NCBI GenBank assembly: GCA_937997345.1 | Contig: CALKTD010000012.1 | Location: forward strand, 1 to 64,000 | DNA length: 64,000 nucleotides | Source: an uncultured Atopobium sp. | GTDB lineage: Bacteria; Actinomycetota; Coriobacteriia; Coriobacteriales; Atopobiaceae | Reading direction: 5' to 3' | Part shown: positions 9,081 through 17,717 of the stretch, in pieces | How positions within the stretch are numbered: position 1 is the first letter of the stretch | Layout: every line of letters starts with the position of its first letter | Notes under the pieces: generated by a model | The model's database searches: none | What the model saw: only the letters and a program-made list of their open reading frames with translations | Told to the model about the DNA's origin: nothing | Position numbers and translations under genes: made by a program

Positions 9081-9102
9081 AAAATAATTGAAGTAAAAAG
9101 TC

Positions 9103-9975
9103 TTACTCTTCACCAAAAGCAAAACGCACGAAGCTGACAATCTTAACCTCGTCGTCAACCTTCTTGGAGAGCAGCTTTGCGTACTCAGAAATGGTCATAT
9201 CAGGGTCCTTAACAAATGCCTGCTCAGTAAGGACGTACTCCTTGTAGTACTTCTCGAGACGACCATAAGCCATCTTCTCTTGAATAGCCTCAGGCTTGCC
9301 GGACTCAGCAGCCTGTGCCTTATAGATGGAGAGCTCGTGATCAACGATGTCCTGTGGAACATCCTCACGGCGAGCAGCAACTGGAGCAGCTGCAGCTACC
9401 TGCATTGCAACGTCGTGTGCAAAGTTCTTAAAGTCCTGAGACTCAGCGGTCTCTGGCTTGTTGAACTCAAAGGTAACAATGTCAGCAAGCTTGCCACCAA
9501 GGTGGATGTAGCTAGCAAGAGCGCCGTTTGCAGCCTCAACGCGCTGGAAACGAAGAACACGCATGTTCTCGCCGATGTTGTGGATCTTATCGGTGATTGC
9601 CTCGTCAACGGTCTCGTCGCCAAACTTAGCAGCCTTGAGCTCCTCAACGTCAGCTGGGTTGCTCTCAACAACAACTGCAGCAAGATCGCCAGCAAAGCCG
9701 GTGAACTGTGGGTTTGTACCAACAAAGTCAGTCTCGCAGGAGAGCTCGAGGATTGCGCCAGTCTTACCATCTGGGCTGATGAAGGTAGCAATGGTGCCCT
9801 CGTTGGTGTCACGACCGGCACGCTTAACTGCCTTAGCAACGCCCATAGTACGAAGAATATCTACTGCCTTCTCAATATCGCCCTCAGCCTCGACGAGTGC
9901 CTTCTTGCACTCCATCATAGGAGAGCTGGTCATATCACGAAGCTGCTTAACAAGTGCTGCGGTAATCTCTGCCAT
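9103..9975 (-). CDS. tsf: Elongation factor Ts
   Basis: Nucleotide exchange factor for EF-Tu. The 290-residue product starts with the N-terminal UBA-like module (ALVKQLRDMTSSPMMECKKA), then the EF-Tu contact motif ELSCETDFV and the core domain (FAHDVAMQVAA). The start ATG has GGGAGG. It lies 54 bases after rpsB, the standard pair. Confidence 0.97.
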   Translation of the reverse strand: MAEITAALVKQLRDMTSSPMMECKKALVEAEGDIEKAVDILRTMGVAKAVKRAGRDTNEGTIATFISPDGKTGAILELSCETDFVGTNPQFTGFAGDLAAVVVESNPADVEELKAAKFGDETVDEAITDKIHNIGENMRVLRFQRVEAANGALASYIHLGGKLADIVTFEFNKPETAESQDFKNFAHDVAMQVAAAAPVAARREDVPQDIVDHELSIYKAQAAESGKPEAIQEKMAYGRLEKYYKEYVLTEQAFVKDPDMTISEYAKLLSKKVDDEVKIVSFVRFAFGEE

Positions 9976-10029
9976 GTTTTCCTCCCAAAATCTACTGAAT
10001 AACTAAATTATTTAACCCGTTGCTAAGAG

Positions 10030-10770
10030 TTACTCAGCAGCTGGGGTCTCGGACTCAGCGCCCATCTCTTCAGCAGAAATCTGCTCCTTACCGCTACCTG
10101 CAAGAATTGCGTCTGCAGCAAGCTGGCACATAAGAGAAATGGAACGAATAGCATCGTCATTTGCAGGAATGCCGTAATCAACAACATCTGGATCAGAGTT
10201 GGTGTCAAGCAGGGAGACAACTGGAATGTGAAGACGGTTTGCCTCACGGATTGCGTTCTCTTCACGCTTGGAGTCAACAACAAAGAGAGCCTGTGGAAGA
10301 GAAGTCATATCACGGACGCCACCGAGGTTAAGCTGAAGCTTCAGAAGCTCCTTGTTCTTAAGAGCCTGCTCCTTCTTAGGAAGAGTTGCCATACGGCCAT
10401 CCTCTACCATTGCCTCAAGCTCCTCAAGGCGCTTAATGCGGGAACGCATGGTGACAAAGTTGGTGAGCATACCACCAAGCCAGCGCTGGTTGATGTAAGG
10501 CATGTTTGCACGAGCTGCCTCAGTAGCAATTGGCTCCTGAGCCTGCTTCTTGGTGCCGACGAAGAGAACGCGGCCACCCTTAGATGCAACATTTTTAAGG
10601 AAAGTGTAAGCAGCATCTGCACCAAGCATGGTCTGCTTAAGGTCAAGAATGTAAATGCCGTTACGATCACCAAAGATGTATGGCTTCATCTTAGGGTTCC
10701 AGCGACGAGTCTGGTGACCATAGTGGCAACCAGCATCCAGAAGAGTCTGAATAGTAATCTTTGCAGCCAT
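10030..10770 (-). CDS. rpsB: 30S ribosomal protein S2
   Basis: Small-subunit protein at the back of the 30S head; in many bacteria it controls its own rpsB-tsf mRNA. The ATG giving MAAKITIQTLLDAG is chosen because GGAGG lies five bases before it; an upstream ATG at 10782 overlaps that site. Landmarks are GCHYGHQTRRWNPKMKPYIF, QRWLGGMLTN and the C-terminal PANDDAIRSI. The acidic tail (about 20 residues) is dispensable in relatives. Confidence 0.97.
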   Translation of the reverse strand: MAAKITIQTLLDAGCHYGHQTRRWNPKMKPYIFGDRNGIYILDLKQTMLGADAAYTFLKNVASKGGRVLFVGTKKQAQEPIATEAARANMPYINQRWLGGMLTNFVTMRSRIKRLEELEAMVEDGRMATLPKKEQALKNKELLKLQLNLGGVRDMTSLPQALFVVDSKREENAIREANRLHIPVVSLLDTNSDPDVVDYGIPANDDAIRSISLMCQLAADAILAGSGKEQISAEEMGAESETPAAE

Positions 10771-10956
10771 TTTTACCTCCATTGGTTGTTCCTCCGTACG
10801 AGTTCAAACCTTGCTAAAACCACCCAACACCTGGCTTAGTGTTAGGCACCACGGCAAACAAGTAGTCGTACGTGCGATTTTGTGCTGTTTGGCAACAGCA
10901 TGCTGTGCTTCTACACAACTTTTGAAAGTATAACAGGAAAACGAGGTCTACGTCTA
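10771..10956 (-). promoter_or_regulatory. rpsB promoter and structured leader
   Basis: TAGACG (10951-10956), 18 bases, TATACT (10927-10932) form a promoter giving a leader of about 150 bases. It contains hairpin 10884-10899 (GCTGTT/AACAGC), hairpin 10823-10846 (CCTAACAC/GTGTTGGG, one wobble), and a long-range pair CGTACGA/TCGTACG (10866-10872 with 10795-10801) that closes around the latter, just before a GGAGG. This is a plausible S2 autoregulatory element. The rest of 10957-11041 shows nothing definite. Confidence 0.5.
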
Positions 10957-11041
10957 TAAAGAATTTAGACCATAACCTCTACAAATACTGCGCAAATACA
11001 TCTAACTTCCCTGTGCAAGATCTTCCACAACAACGCACAAC

Positions 11042-11968
11042 TTATTTTGATCTTGGATGAGCTGCCTTTGCCGCTTCTTTAAGCCTATCGACTGAAAGAT
11101 GCGTATACACCTGTGTAGTTGAAAGTGACTCATGACCTAAAAGTTCCTGCACAATACGAAGATCTGCTCCACCACCAAGAAGTTCTGTGGCGTATGTATG
11201 TCTCATAGCGTGTGGCGAGAGTAAGCTATCTAGTCCTGCAGCCGTTAGATACGACGAAAAAACCTTGCGCAAAGAATCCGCGCTCATATTATTTCCTCTT
11301 ACGGAAATAAAAAGAGCCGAATGTGCACGGCCCGCTTTATCTTTCAACAAAAGCGTAGGTCGAGAAGAACTTAGGTACTTTTTAAGCCATTCGATAGCTG
11401 ACTCATAGAGCGGAACAATCCTCTCTTTAGAACCTTTACCAAAGAGACGTACTATTCCATTTTGTAAATCAACCTGATCGAGCGTAAGTGATGCTACCTC
11501 AGAAATACGAGCTCCTGTTGCATACAAAAACTCAAGAAATGCTCTATCTCTAAGTCCTACCGCGGTTGAAACATCACATGATTCTAAAAGCCTATTTACA
11601 TCGGAATCAGTCATAGTATGTGGAAGATTTCGTGGCGCTCGAGGATTGCTCAGTGAAAGAGCTGGGTCTGTGGCAATCAGTTTTTCTCGCTGCATCCATT
11701 TGTAAAAACCGCGTAACGCAGATAAATGCCTATTTAGTGTTTTTGCTGAATATTGAGCCTGTTTGAGATAGGCCAAATAGAGACGAAGGCTTCTGTGATC
11801 AACCCGAGTTACCGCAACACCTTCCCTACTACACCACTGCTCAAATGCCAAAAGATCAGTCTGATATGACCTTAGGGTATTCTCGGAGAGATTCCTGACC
11901 TTACTTAGATACTCAATAAATTGTTCAACGTGACTACCCTGCTCTTTTGAAATAGCCACGTTAATCAC
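11042..11968 (-). CDS. xerC: Tyrosine recombinase, XerC type
   Basis: Site-specific recombinase that with a partner resolves chromosome dimers at dif. The 308-residue product has an N-terminal SAM-like DNA-binding domain (FIEYLSKVRNLSENTLRSYQ) and a catalytic domain with R in ATGARISEV, K in FGKGSKERIVP, HAMRH, H in LGHESL and the nucleophile Y in TTQVYTHLS. The gene follows trmFO with an 8-base overlap, the order also seen in Bacillus (trmFO-codV). That supports a housekeeping Xer role rather than a phage or integron integrase. A GTG at 11959 is an alternative start. Confidence 0.88.
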   Translation of the reverse strand: MINVAISKEQGSHVEQFIEYLSKVRNLSENTLRSYQTDLLAFEQWCSREGVAVTRVDHRSLRLYLAYLKQAQYSAKTLNRHLSALRGFYKWMQREKLIATDPALSLSNPRAPRNLPHTMTDSDVNRLLESCDVSTAVGLRDRAFLEFLYATGARISEVASLTLDQVDLQNGIVRLFGKGSKERIVPLYESAIEWLKKYLSSSRPTLLLKDKAGRAHSALFISVRGNNMSADSLRKVFSSYLTAAGLDSLLSPHAMRHTYATELLGGGADLRIVQELLGHESLSTTQVYTHLSVDRLKEAAKAAHPRSK

Positions 11969-13295
11969 ACTTCATGCAATCAAAAAGTTCCTGACGAGAA
12001 GAGATGTAGTCATCAAAGTCATTATGAGCACGCTCTGCCATCTTTTGACGGCGCTCGTCTTTTCTTTTTACATGCTCATCCAGTGGCTCAAAAATTCCAA
12101 AGTTAACATGCATAGGCTGGTAATCTTTGGTGTTTGGGTTTGTTGCATAACCCACAAGAGAACCAAACGAAGTGGTCAAAGGAAGCTTAACTTCCTCTTT
12201 GTTCAACAGACGAGCGTACATGTTTAGTGCAGCAAGCAATCCGGATGCTATAGCCTCAACATAGCCTTCTGTACCCGTAATTTGACCTGCAAGAATAGTA
12301 AAAGTTCCCGGAATTCCAAACGAACCATCAAGCGCATGAGGAGAGTCAACAAAAGAGTTTCTGTGCATGACGCCGTAGCGAACAAACTCAGCGTTTTCCA
12401 ACCCTGGGATGAGGGTAAATACGCGTTTTTGCTCTCTCCAGGTAAGATTTGTCTGAAAACCAACCAGATTAAATGCTGATTTAGCTGCATTTTCTGCACG
12501 AAGCTGAACTGCTGCCCAGGGACGTTTACCCGTTCTGGGGTCAATAAGTCCTACTGGCTTTAAAGCGCCAAATCTAATGGAATCATGTCCTGTTCTTGCT
12601 ACTTCCTCAATAGGCTGACAAGCTTGGAACAAATCAGACTGCTCAAAATCGTGGCCAATAACACGTTTAGCTGCAAGTAACTCATCAACAAATGTGTCGT
12701 ATTCCTTTTTATTCATGGGGCAATTGAGGTAATCGCCAATTCCCAAATCCTCATAACGAGATTGAGAGAATGCAATTGAATGGTCAATTGATTCATAAGA
12801 CACAATAGGTGCAGCAGCATCAAAAAACGACATTCTGTTAGTTCCAACACGCTTAGAAATTGCTTCGTACAAGCTATCTGAGCACAGTGGTCCTGCAGCA
12901 ATAACTGTTGGCTCATCAGATAACTCCGTGACCTCTGCATGAGTTATCGAGATGTTTGGATGATTTCTGATCTGCTCAGTAACAGCCTTTGAAAAATCTT
13001 CTCTATTGACCGCAAGAGCGCCGCCTGCGGGAACAGAGTTTTCTTCTGCTATATGGAGCAGAAAACTACCCATCTTTTTAAGCTCAGACTTTAAAATTCC
13101 AGCTGCAGAATCTTCCTTAGTGGACTTCAGAGAGTTGGAACAGACCAGCTCAGCAAACATATCTGTATGGTGTGCTGGAGAAGAAACAACAGGGCGCTGC
13201 TCAATGAGCTCTACAGAAACACCACGTGAAGCAAGCTGTAAAGCACATTCGCTTCCAGCTAAACCAGCGCCAACTACAGTAACTCTTTGTGTCAT
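11961..13295 (-). CDS. trmFO: Methylenetetrahydrofolate-tRNA-(uracil-5-)-methyltransferase
   Basis: FAD- and folate-dependent enzyme that forms m5U54 in the T-loop of tRNAs. The 444-residue product starts with a dinucleotide-binding motif (VTVVGAGLAGSECALQLA) and carries CSNSLKSTKEDSAAGILKSE and GLIDPRTGKRPWAAVQLR. The start ATG has AGGTGA. It sits between dprA and xerC in one operon. Confidence 0.95.
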   Translation of the reverse strand: MTQRVTVVGAGLAGSECALQLASRGVSVELIEQRPVVSSPAHHTDMFAELVCSNSLKSTKEDSAAGILKSELKKMGSFLLHIAEENSVPAGGALAVNREDFSKAVTEQIRNHPNISITHAEVTELSDEPTVIAAGPLCSDSLYEAISKRVGTNRMSFFDAAAPIVSYESIDHSIAFSQSRYEDLGIGDYLNCPMNKKEYDTFVDELLAAKRVIGHDFEQSDLFQACQPIEEVARTGHDSIRFGALKPVGLIDPRTGKRPWAAVQLRAENAAKSAFNLVGFQTNLTWREQKRVFTLIPGLENAEFVRYGVMHRNSFVDSPHALDGSFGIPGTFTILAGQITGTEGYVEAIASGLLAALNMYARLLNKEEVKLPLTTSFGSLVGYATNPNTKDYQPMHVNFGIFEPLDEHVKRKDERRQKMAERAHNDFDDYISSRQELFDCMKCD

Positions 13296-13312
13296 TGTTC
13301 ACCTATCACACA

Positions 13313-14188
13313 CTACGAATCCAAATAAAACTCTTTAGAAGGAGTATACCTTCCATCCGGTAATCTTTTTACCATTCCACGAGCTTCATAATCAGTAAGA
13401 GAATTTAACACGGTAAGTACGTTTTCTGATAGCCTCCATGCAAGTTCTTCGGGTCTTGAAGGAGAAGCAATAAGTGCAGATAAAAGTGGTGTCAACTTCT
13501 TATCTTGCTTCAATTGTTCCTGAACTAGGCAATCAAAATCTAATGAAATTGCAATGCCCAACGATGTCTCATCAGGAATAATTTGAGCACCTTCAGAGAT
13601 GAGTCTATTCGTACCCGCAGAAGCTGGAGAGAAGATAGACCCGGGTATTGCATAAATAGTTTTACCAAGAGAGTTAGCAAATTCAGCAGTACTCATGGTG
13701 CCTGAGCAAAGACCTGCTTCCGTTACCAAAAGCACTTTACCCAATGCTGCAATAACTGCATTTCTTCTAGGAAAGGCATAACGTCTAGGAGGCGTTCCCC
13801 ACCTGTCTAGAGAAATGACTGCTCCCCTTCCTTCTCGCGCTGCTTCAAAAAGCTCTGCAGAAGTAGTTGGATATGTTACATCTGCACCACAGCCTGCCAC
13901 TACAACAGTCTTTCCACCAGCATTAAGAGAAGCCATACCCGCCCTATAATCGCAGCCAAGAGCTCCGCCAGATACCACCACAATATTATTATCAGCGGCG
14001 CATCTGCCAGCCATTTCTGCAATTGCCATGCCGTATGGGGTGGCCCTACGAGCCCCAATTACAGACATACAAGGTTGTTGCAAAACGCTTCTATCCCCCA
14101 TTCCATAGATAATTTCAGGCGGATGGTTAAGCGGTAGCAATTCTTTTGGATAGTCCTCATCTTCTGATGAAATCTCCCATCTCTCCAT
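13313..14188 (-). CDS. dprA: DNA-processing protein DprA (Smf), short form
   Basis: Binds incoming single-stranded DNA during transformation and loads RecA. The product (291 residues) has the Rossmann-like core (SVIGARRATPYG, VSGGALGCD, PGSIFSPASAGTNRLI) and a C-terminal winged-helix (about the last 65 residues). It lacks the N-terminal SAM domain of longer homologues. ATG 14188 is chosen over an in-frame TTG at 14206 because GGAG, inside the comM end, precedes it by about five bases. It is grouped with comM and yraN, suggesting the species may be naturally transformable; uptake genes (comEA/EC) are not in this window. Confidence 0.92.
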   Translation of the reverse strand: MERWEISSEDEDYPKELLPLNHPPEIIYGMGDRSVLQQPCMSVIGARRATPYGMAIAEMAGRCAADNNIVVVSGGALGCDYRAGMASLNAGGKTVVVAGCGADVTYPTTSAELFEAAREGRGAVISLDRWGTPPRRYAFPRRNAVIAALGKVLLVTEAGLCSGTMSTAEFANSLGKTIYAIPGSIFSPASAGTNRLISEGAQIIPDETSLGIAISLDFDCLVQEQLKQDKKLTPLLSALIASPSRPEELAWRLSENVLTVLNSLTDYEARGMVKRLPDGRYTPSKEFYLDS

Positions 14189-14190
14189 TG

Positions 14191-15687
14191 CTACTCCAAA
14201 GAACAAGACCTATAGGCAACCGCCTCAGATACGTCGTCTTTTGTCACTTTTTCATGGTGAGCAATGTCTGCGATAGTCCTTGCAACCCTGCAGGTACGCG
14301 TTATTGCTCTACCTCCTAAATGAAGTCCACGAGCAAATCTATGCAGCAGCTGCACTGCCGATTCATCAAAGCTCTCCACGTACTTTTGGCGAGAAGTGCC
14401 ATCTACTCCACGGGTTTCTCGCCAAGAAGCAAAGTCTCTGCCAGAGACAACAAGTGAGCGCATACCTGCTGAAGTGAGTCCTAGTTCTCCTTGAATTACT
14501 CGATCAGAAGAGGGACGAGCCACATCACACACAATATCTATTCGATCCATCAACGGACCTCCAATTTTTGATTGATACGTAGAAATCTTTCCTGGAGAGC
14601 ACTTGCAGGTGTGAGTTTTATCTCCAAAGTATCCGCAGGGACAGGGATTAGCTGCAGCAATGAGCTGAAATTGAGAAGGAAACTTATAGATTCCATCCAC
14701 TCGCGCAAGACGTACATATCCGTCTTCGATTGGCTGACGTAAAACCTGCAGCGTATTAGAAGCAAACTCGGGCAGCTCATCTAAAAAGAGCACGCCTTTA
14801 TGGGCAAGAGAAATTTCGCCTGGGATGACAGGTCTGCCACCTCCAATCATGCCTGCTACAGAAGCTGAATGATGAGGAGACCTAAAGGGCCGTACACCTG
14901 CTTGAATAGAATCTGTTTCACACCCCGCCACAGAATGTATGAGCAATACCTCATCGCGCTCTTCTTTAGAGAGCTCTGGGAGGATAGTTGGAATTCTTTT
15001 AGCAAGCATAGTTTTACCTGCACCTGGCGGGCCAATCATAAGCATCCCCAGGTTTCCTGTGGCTGCGATTACGATAGCTCGCTTGACTAATTCCTGGTCA
15101 ATCACCTCTTCAAAGTCTAAATTCTCGCTGAGCATTGCAGTTTCAACAGAATGCTTACGCTGAACCAATGGCTTACAGAATGATTGGTCTCTTAAACTCA
15201 AGTTGAGCAATGATTGAATTCCTATAACGTGACTCCAGTTAGAACCAAACAAATTGCAATCTGAAGAGGAGATTAGTTTCATTCCCAGTTTCTTAGCAAG
15301 CATTGCATACGCTGCCATACCTCTAACTGAAGAGATCTTGCCGTTTAATGAGAGTTCTCCAACAAACAGCCTGTTATGCACAATCTCTTGAGGAATCTGT
15401 CCAGTAGCTGCAAGGATAGCAACGGCTATAGGCAAATCAAATCCAGTACCTGTCTTTTTTATATCTGCAGGCGTCAAATTGATTGTTACCAGCAATCGAG
15501 GGATGGTAAAACCAGCAGCTTTTAGTGAGCAGCGCACACGAGAACGAGATTCCATAATGGATCCGTCGGGCATACCTACGATGGTTATTCCAGGAATGCC
15601 GCCTGAAATACCCACTTCTACATCTACAGGTATTGCCTCAATTCCTCTAAGAGTTGCGGTATGAACGCAAATGGTTGCTTGACTCAT
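14191..15687 (-). CDS. comM: ComM/YifB-type Mg-chelatase-like AAA+ ATPase
   Basis: Hexameric helicase-like ATPase that promotes branch migration when transformed DNA recombines (known for ComM of gamma-proteobacteria). The product is 498 residues. The N-terminal domain (VDVEVGISGGIPGITIVGMP) is followed by Walker A (MIGPPGAGKTMLAKRIP), Walker B (GVLFLDELPEF), a zinc-binding CPCGYFGD...CKC element and an arginine finger region. ATGA couples it to yraN. The coding region contains a perfect 10-base inverted pair of the TGGCGAGAA word (14386-14425). Confidence 0.94.
   Translation of the reverse strand: MSQATICVHTATLRGIEAIPVDVEVGISGGIPGITIVGMPDGSIMESRSRVRCSLKAAGFTIPRLLVTINLTPADIKKTGTGFDLPIAVAILAATGQIPQEIVHNRLFVGELSLNGKISSVRGMAAYAMLAKKLGMKLISSSDCNLFGSNWSHVIGIQSLLNLSLRDQSFCKPLVQRKHSVETAMLSENLDFEEVIDQELVKRAIVIAATGNLGMLMIGPPGAGKTMLAKRIPTILPELSKEERDEVLLIHSVAGCETDSIQAGVRPFRSPHHSASVAGMIGGGRPVIPGEISLAHKGVLFLDELPEFASNTLQVLRQPIEDGYVRLARVDGIYKFPSQFQLIAAANPCPCGYFGDKTHTCKCSPGKISTYQSKIGGPLMDRIDIVCDVARPSSDRVIQGELGLTSAGMRSLVVSGRDFASWRETRGVDGTSRQKYVESFDESAVQLLHRFARGLHLGGRAITRTCRVARTIADIAHHEKVTKDDVSEAVAYRSCSLE
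14386..14425. repeat. Inverted pair of the TTGGCGAGAA word inside comM
   Basis: TTGGCGAGAA (14386-14395) and its exact complement TTCTCGCCAA (14416-14425) are separated by 20 bases. The same core occurs about 26 times in the window, so the pair is unlikely to be a coding accident. Confidence 0.8.
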
Positions 15688-16202
15688 TGCTCGTCCCAGC
15701 TAAATGCCCCAATTAAATGCCTTAGGCTTGCTGTGCTTGGAGCTACCAGATTAATAGCAACAACATCAAATCTAATAGAGGTAAGTGCTGGATGAAGCGC
15801 TGCATACATAAGCGCAAGCGTTCTGTATTTTTCCTGCTTTGCCCTATTTACAGCCAGCTCAGGCATGATGCTATCGTCTTTGTTCAAAATACGTCTTGTC
15901 TTTACCTCAACAAGCACAACGTTATCGCCATCTTGAGCAACAATATCAACCTCACCAATCTGACACGTCCAGTTAGTTTGGATAATTTTATAGCCTCTTT
16001 TGATGAGGTATTTCGCAGCGATCTCCTCGCCTTTCTCACCAATTTGGCGAGAAGACATCTCTTCTAGCGGAATTCTTTCCTCTTGTGCGTTGTCCTCTTC
16101 AGAAACCTTGTCCTGATCTTTTGGCTCCTCCTGTGGTGATGGTTTCTCATCTACCTCATTAGGCAAAGAACCTGGATACTTGCTTGTGTCTTTCTTGCTC
16201 AT
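15684..16202 (-). CDS. YraN family (UPF0102) endonuclease-like protein
   Basis: A 172-residue protein of unknown physiological role with a Holliday-junction-resolvase-like fold. The C-terminal 110 residues carry the family pattern: E in GEKGEEIAAKYLIKRGYKI, then GEVDIVAQDGDNVVLVEVKTR. The first 50 residues are charged and rich in Lys, Glu and Pro and look disordered, an extension not seen in short family members. ATG 16202 has AAAGGAG four bases upstream; an earlier in-frame ATG lacks a site. It heads the comM-dprA-trmFO-xerC operon, and its association with comM and dprA suggests DNA processing. Confidence 0.88.
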   Translation of the reverse strand: MSKKDTSKYPGSLPNEVDEKPSPQEEPKDQDKVSEEDNAQEERIPLEEMSSRQIGEKGEEIAAKYLIKRGYKIIQTNWTCQIGEVDIVAQDGDNVVLVEVKTRRILNKDDSIMPELAVNRAKQEKYRTLALMYAALHPALTSIRFDVVAINLVAPSTASLRHLIGAFSWDEQ

Positions 16203-16333
16203 AACTCTCCTTTCATTGTGGGAGAGTTCAGTTTGCAGGAGCACTTTGACACTAACTTGGCTGCTGTCTGTCTAAACAGCGTAATGATTCTGACGAAAGT
16301 AAAAAATTTGATATTACGTGCTTGCGGCTATAT

Positions 16334-16367
16334 AAAAAGCCCGTTCAATCCTCTTAGAATGAACGGG
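16334..16367 (-). terminator. Rho-independent terminator after rnhB
   Basis: Stem CCCGTTCA / TGAACGGG with a 12-base loop, then CTTTTTATA on the minus strand. Confidence 0.85.
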
Positions 16368-16414
16368 TCCATGTTTGCGTCTGAAAGTTAATCTGATTGC
16401 TTAAACTGGATGTA

Positions 16415-17188
16415 TTAAAACAGTCTTTGCGTCTTAACAAAGTTTCCACAAAACGACGCACGATGTATAGGAGAAAGTCCCATCTCACCAATAGCTTCAA
16501 TGTGTTCAGCAGAGGCATATCCTTTACATTCTGCCAGGTGATAGCCGGGGTACTCCTCGTCATAGGCCACCATAAGAGCATCTCTTGTTACCTTTGCCAC
16601 AATTGAAGCGGCAGCAATAGAAGCAATGCGTGCATCACCCTTAACAAGAGTCTTTTCTTTGGGGTGGATATGCATAGGATTTCCATCAATCAAAACGCAT
16701 TCAGGCTCAATACCTGTGTTTTTGACAGCCTGAAGCATAGCGTCTCTTAAACACTGTGCCATGCCAACTTCATCAATTCTTTGAGGAGCAATATGAGCAA
16801 TGCCAATTGCTGTAGCAACTTCTTGAATTTGTGCTGCTAGAATCTCTCGCTTTGCTGCAGTTAATTTTTTGGAATCGTTTAGTCCATAGATGATAGGATT
16901 CTCTGGCAAACATACCGCACAAACCGTTAAAGGGCCAGCTACAGAACCTCTGCCCACCTCATCAACACCAACAACAAGTCCGCCCCCAGAAAGCTCCTTC
17001 TGAAAGCGATACATTTCTTCTACACGGGTCTTCTCGGCATGTTCTTTTTCAATGCGCTTTTTAGCTGATTCTAGAGCCTTGATAACCTGTTTACGGGGGT
17101 CCTCGCTATAACGAGCTATGAGTTCGTATACCTCAGTCTCTGGGGCATCACTTAAACGAGCAATTATATCTTTAGCAGAATCAGCCAT
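16415..17188 (-). CDS. rnhB: Ribonuclease HII
   Basis: Removes ribonucleotides and RNA primers from DNA duplexes. The 257-residue product has about 70 N-terminal helical residues, then the catalytic motifs GVDEVGRGSVAGPLTV, NDSKKL and DGNPMHI, and the conserved SIAAASIVAKVTRD. ATG 17188 has GGAG seven bases upstream and is preferred over GTG 17206. It lies between its own terminator and that of rplS, so it appears to be monocistronic. Confidence 0.95.
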   Translation of the reverse strand: MADSAKDIIARLSDAPETEVYELIARYSEDPRKQVIKALESAKKRIEKEHAEKTRVEEMYRFQKELSGGGLVVGVDEVGRGSVAGPLTVCAVCLPENPIIYGLNDSKKLTAAKREILAAQIQEVATAIGIAHIAPQRIDEVGMAQCLRDAMLQAVKNTGIEPECVLIDGNPMHIHPKEKTLVKGDARIASIAAASIVAKVTRDALMVAYDEEYPGYHLAECKGYASAEHIEAIGEMGLSPIHRASFCGNFVKTQRLF

Positions 17189-17217
17189 GTTTTCTCCAAA
17201 CCACACGACTATGGTAC

Positions 17218-17243
17218 TAAAAAAGCCGCCCGGAGGCGGCTTT
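17218..17243 (-). terminator. Rho-independent terminator after rplS
   Basis: Perfect nine-pair stem AAAGCCGCC / GGCGGCTTT with loop CGGA, followed by a T run on the minus strand. Confidence 0.93.
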
Positions 17244-17262
17244 AAAGAGCATATGAAGTTGA

Positions 17263-17604
17263 TTAGCGCTTCTCGCGAAGACGAGCAGCCTTACCAACAC
17301 GATCGCGCAGGAAGTAGAGCTTAGCGCGGTGAACAACACCGTGGCGAAGAACCTCAAGCTTAGCAATCTTTGGTGAGTGAAGTGGGAAAGTACGCTCAAC
17401 ACCAATGCCAAAGCTGATCTTACGAACGGTAAAAGTCTCACGGGAACCCTCGCCGGAAAGACGAATGATGTCACCCTGGAAGACCTGCTCACGAGTACGG
17501 TCACCCTCGACAATGCGATAGTGAACTTTTACGTTGTCACCAACGCGGACCTCAGGAATGTCCTCGCGGATCTGCTGACGCTCAATAGCGCGAATGTAGT
17601 CCAT
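17263..17604 (-). CDS. rplS: 50S ribosomal protein L19
   Basis: Large-subunit protein at the 30S-50S interface. The 113 residues match the family, with VRVGDNVKVHYRIVEGDRTR, GDIIRLSGEGSRETFTVRKI and the basic VVHRAKLYFLRDR end. GAGG precedes the ATG. It is transcribed alone, apart from rpsP-rimM-trmD, with which rplS is often grouped elsewhere. Confidence 0.97.
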   Translation of the reverse strand: MDYIRAIERQQIREDIPEVRVGDNVKVHYRIVEGDRTREQVFQGDIIRLSGEGSRETFTVRKISFGIGVERTFPLHSPKIAKLEVLRHGVVHRAKLYFLRDRVGKAARLREKR

Positions 17605-17665
17605 TGTTTCCTCATCTCTAGAGGTGCCGACGCCCTTGCGAACGACACATAGTTAACACACAGAC

Positions 17666-17698
17666 GGAAAGTATACGTGAATACTTTCCACTGTACAA
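17666..17698 (-). promoter_or_regulatory. rplS promoter overlapped by a perfect 9-6-9 palindrome
   Basis: TTGTAC (17693-17698), 17 bases, TATACT (17670-17675). GGAAAGTAT / ATACTTTCC (17666-17674 and 17681-17689, six-base centre) covers the -10 element and half the spacer. Such a layout suits a repressor operator. The leader to the ATG is about 60 bases. Confidence 0.65.
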
Positions 17699-17717
17699 GG
17701 GTTAGTTTGGATAAAAC

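Noticed and set aside
11042..11968. Tyrosine recombinase as a phage or integron integrase
   Set aside because: It is embedded in a housekeeping operon after trmFO, with no attachment-site repeats, cargo or phage genes nearby.
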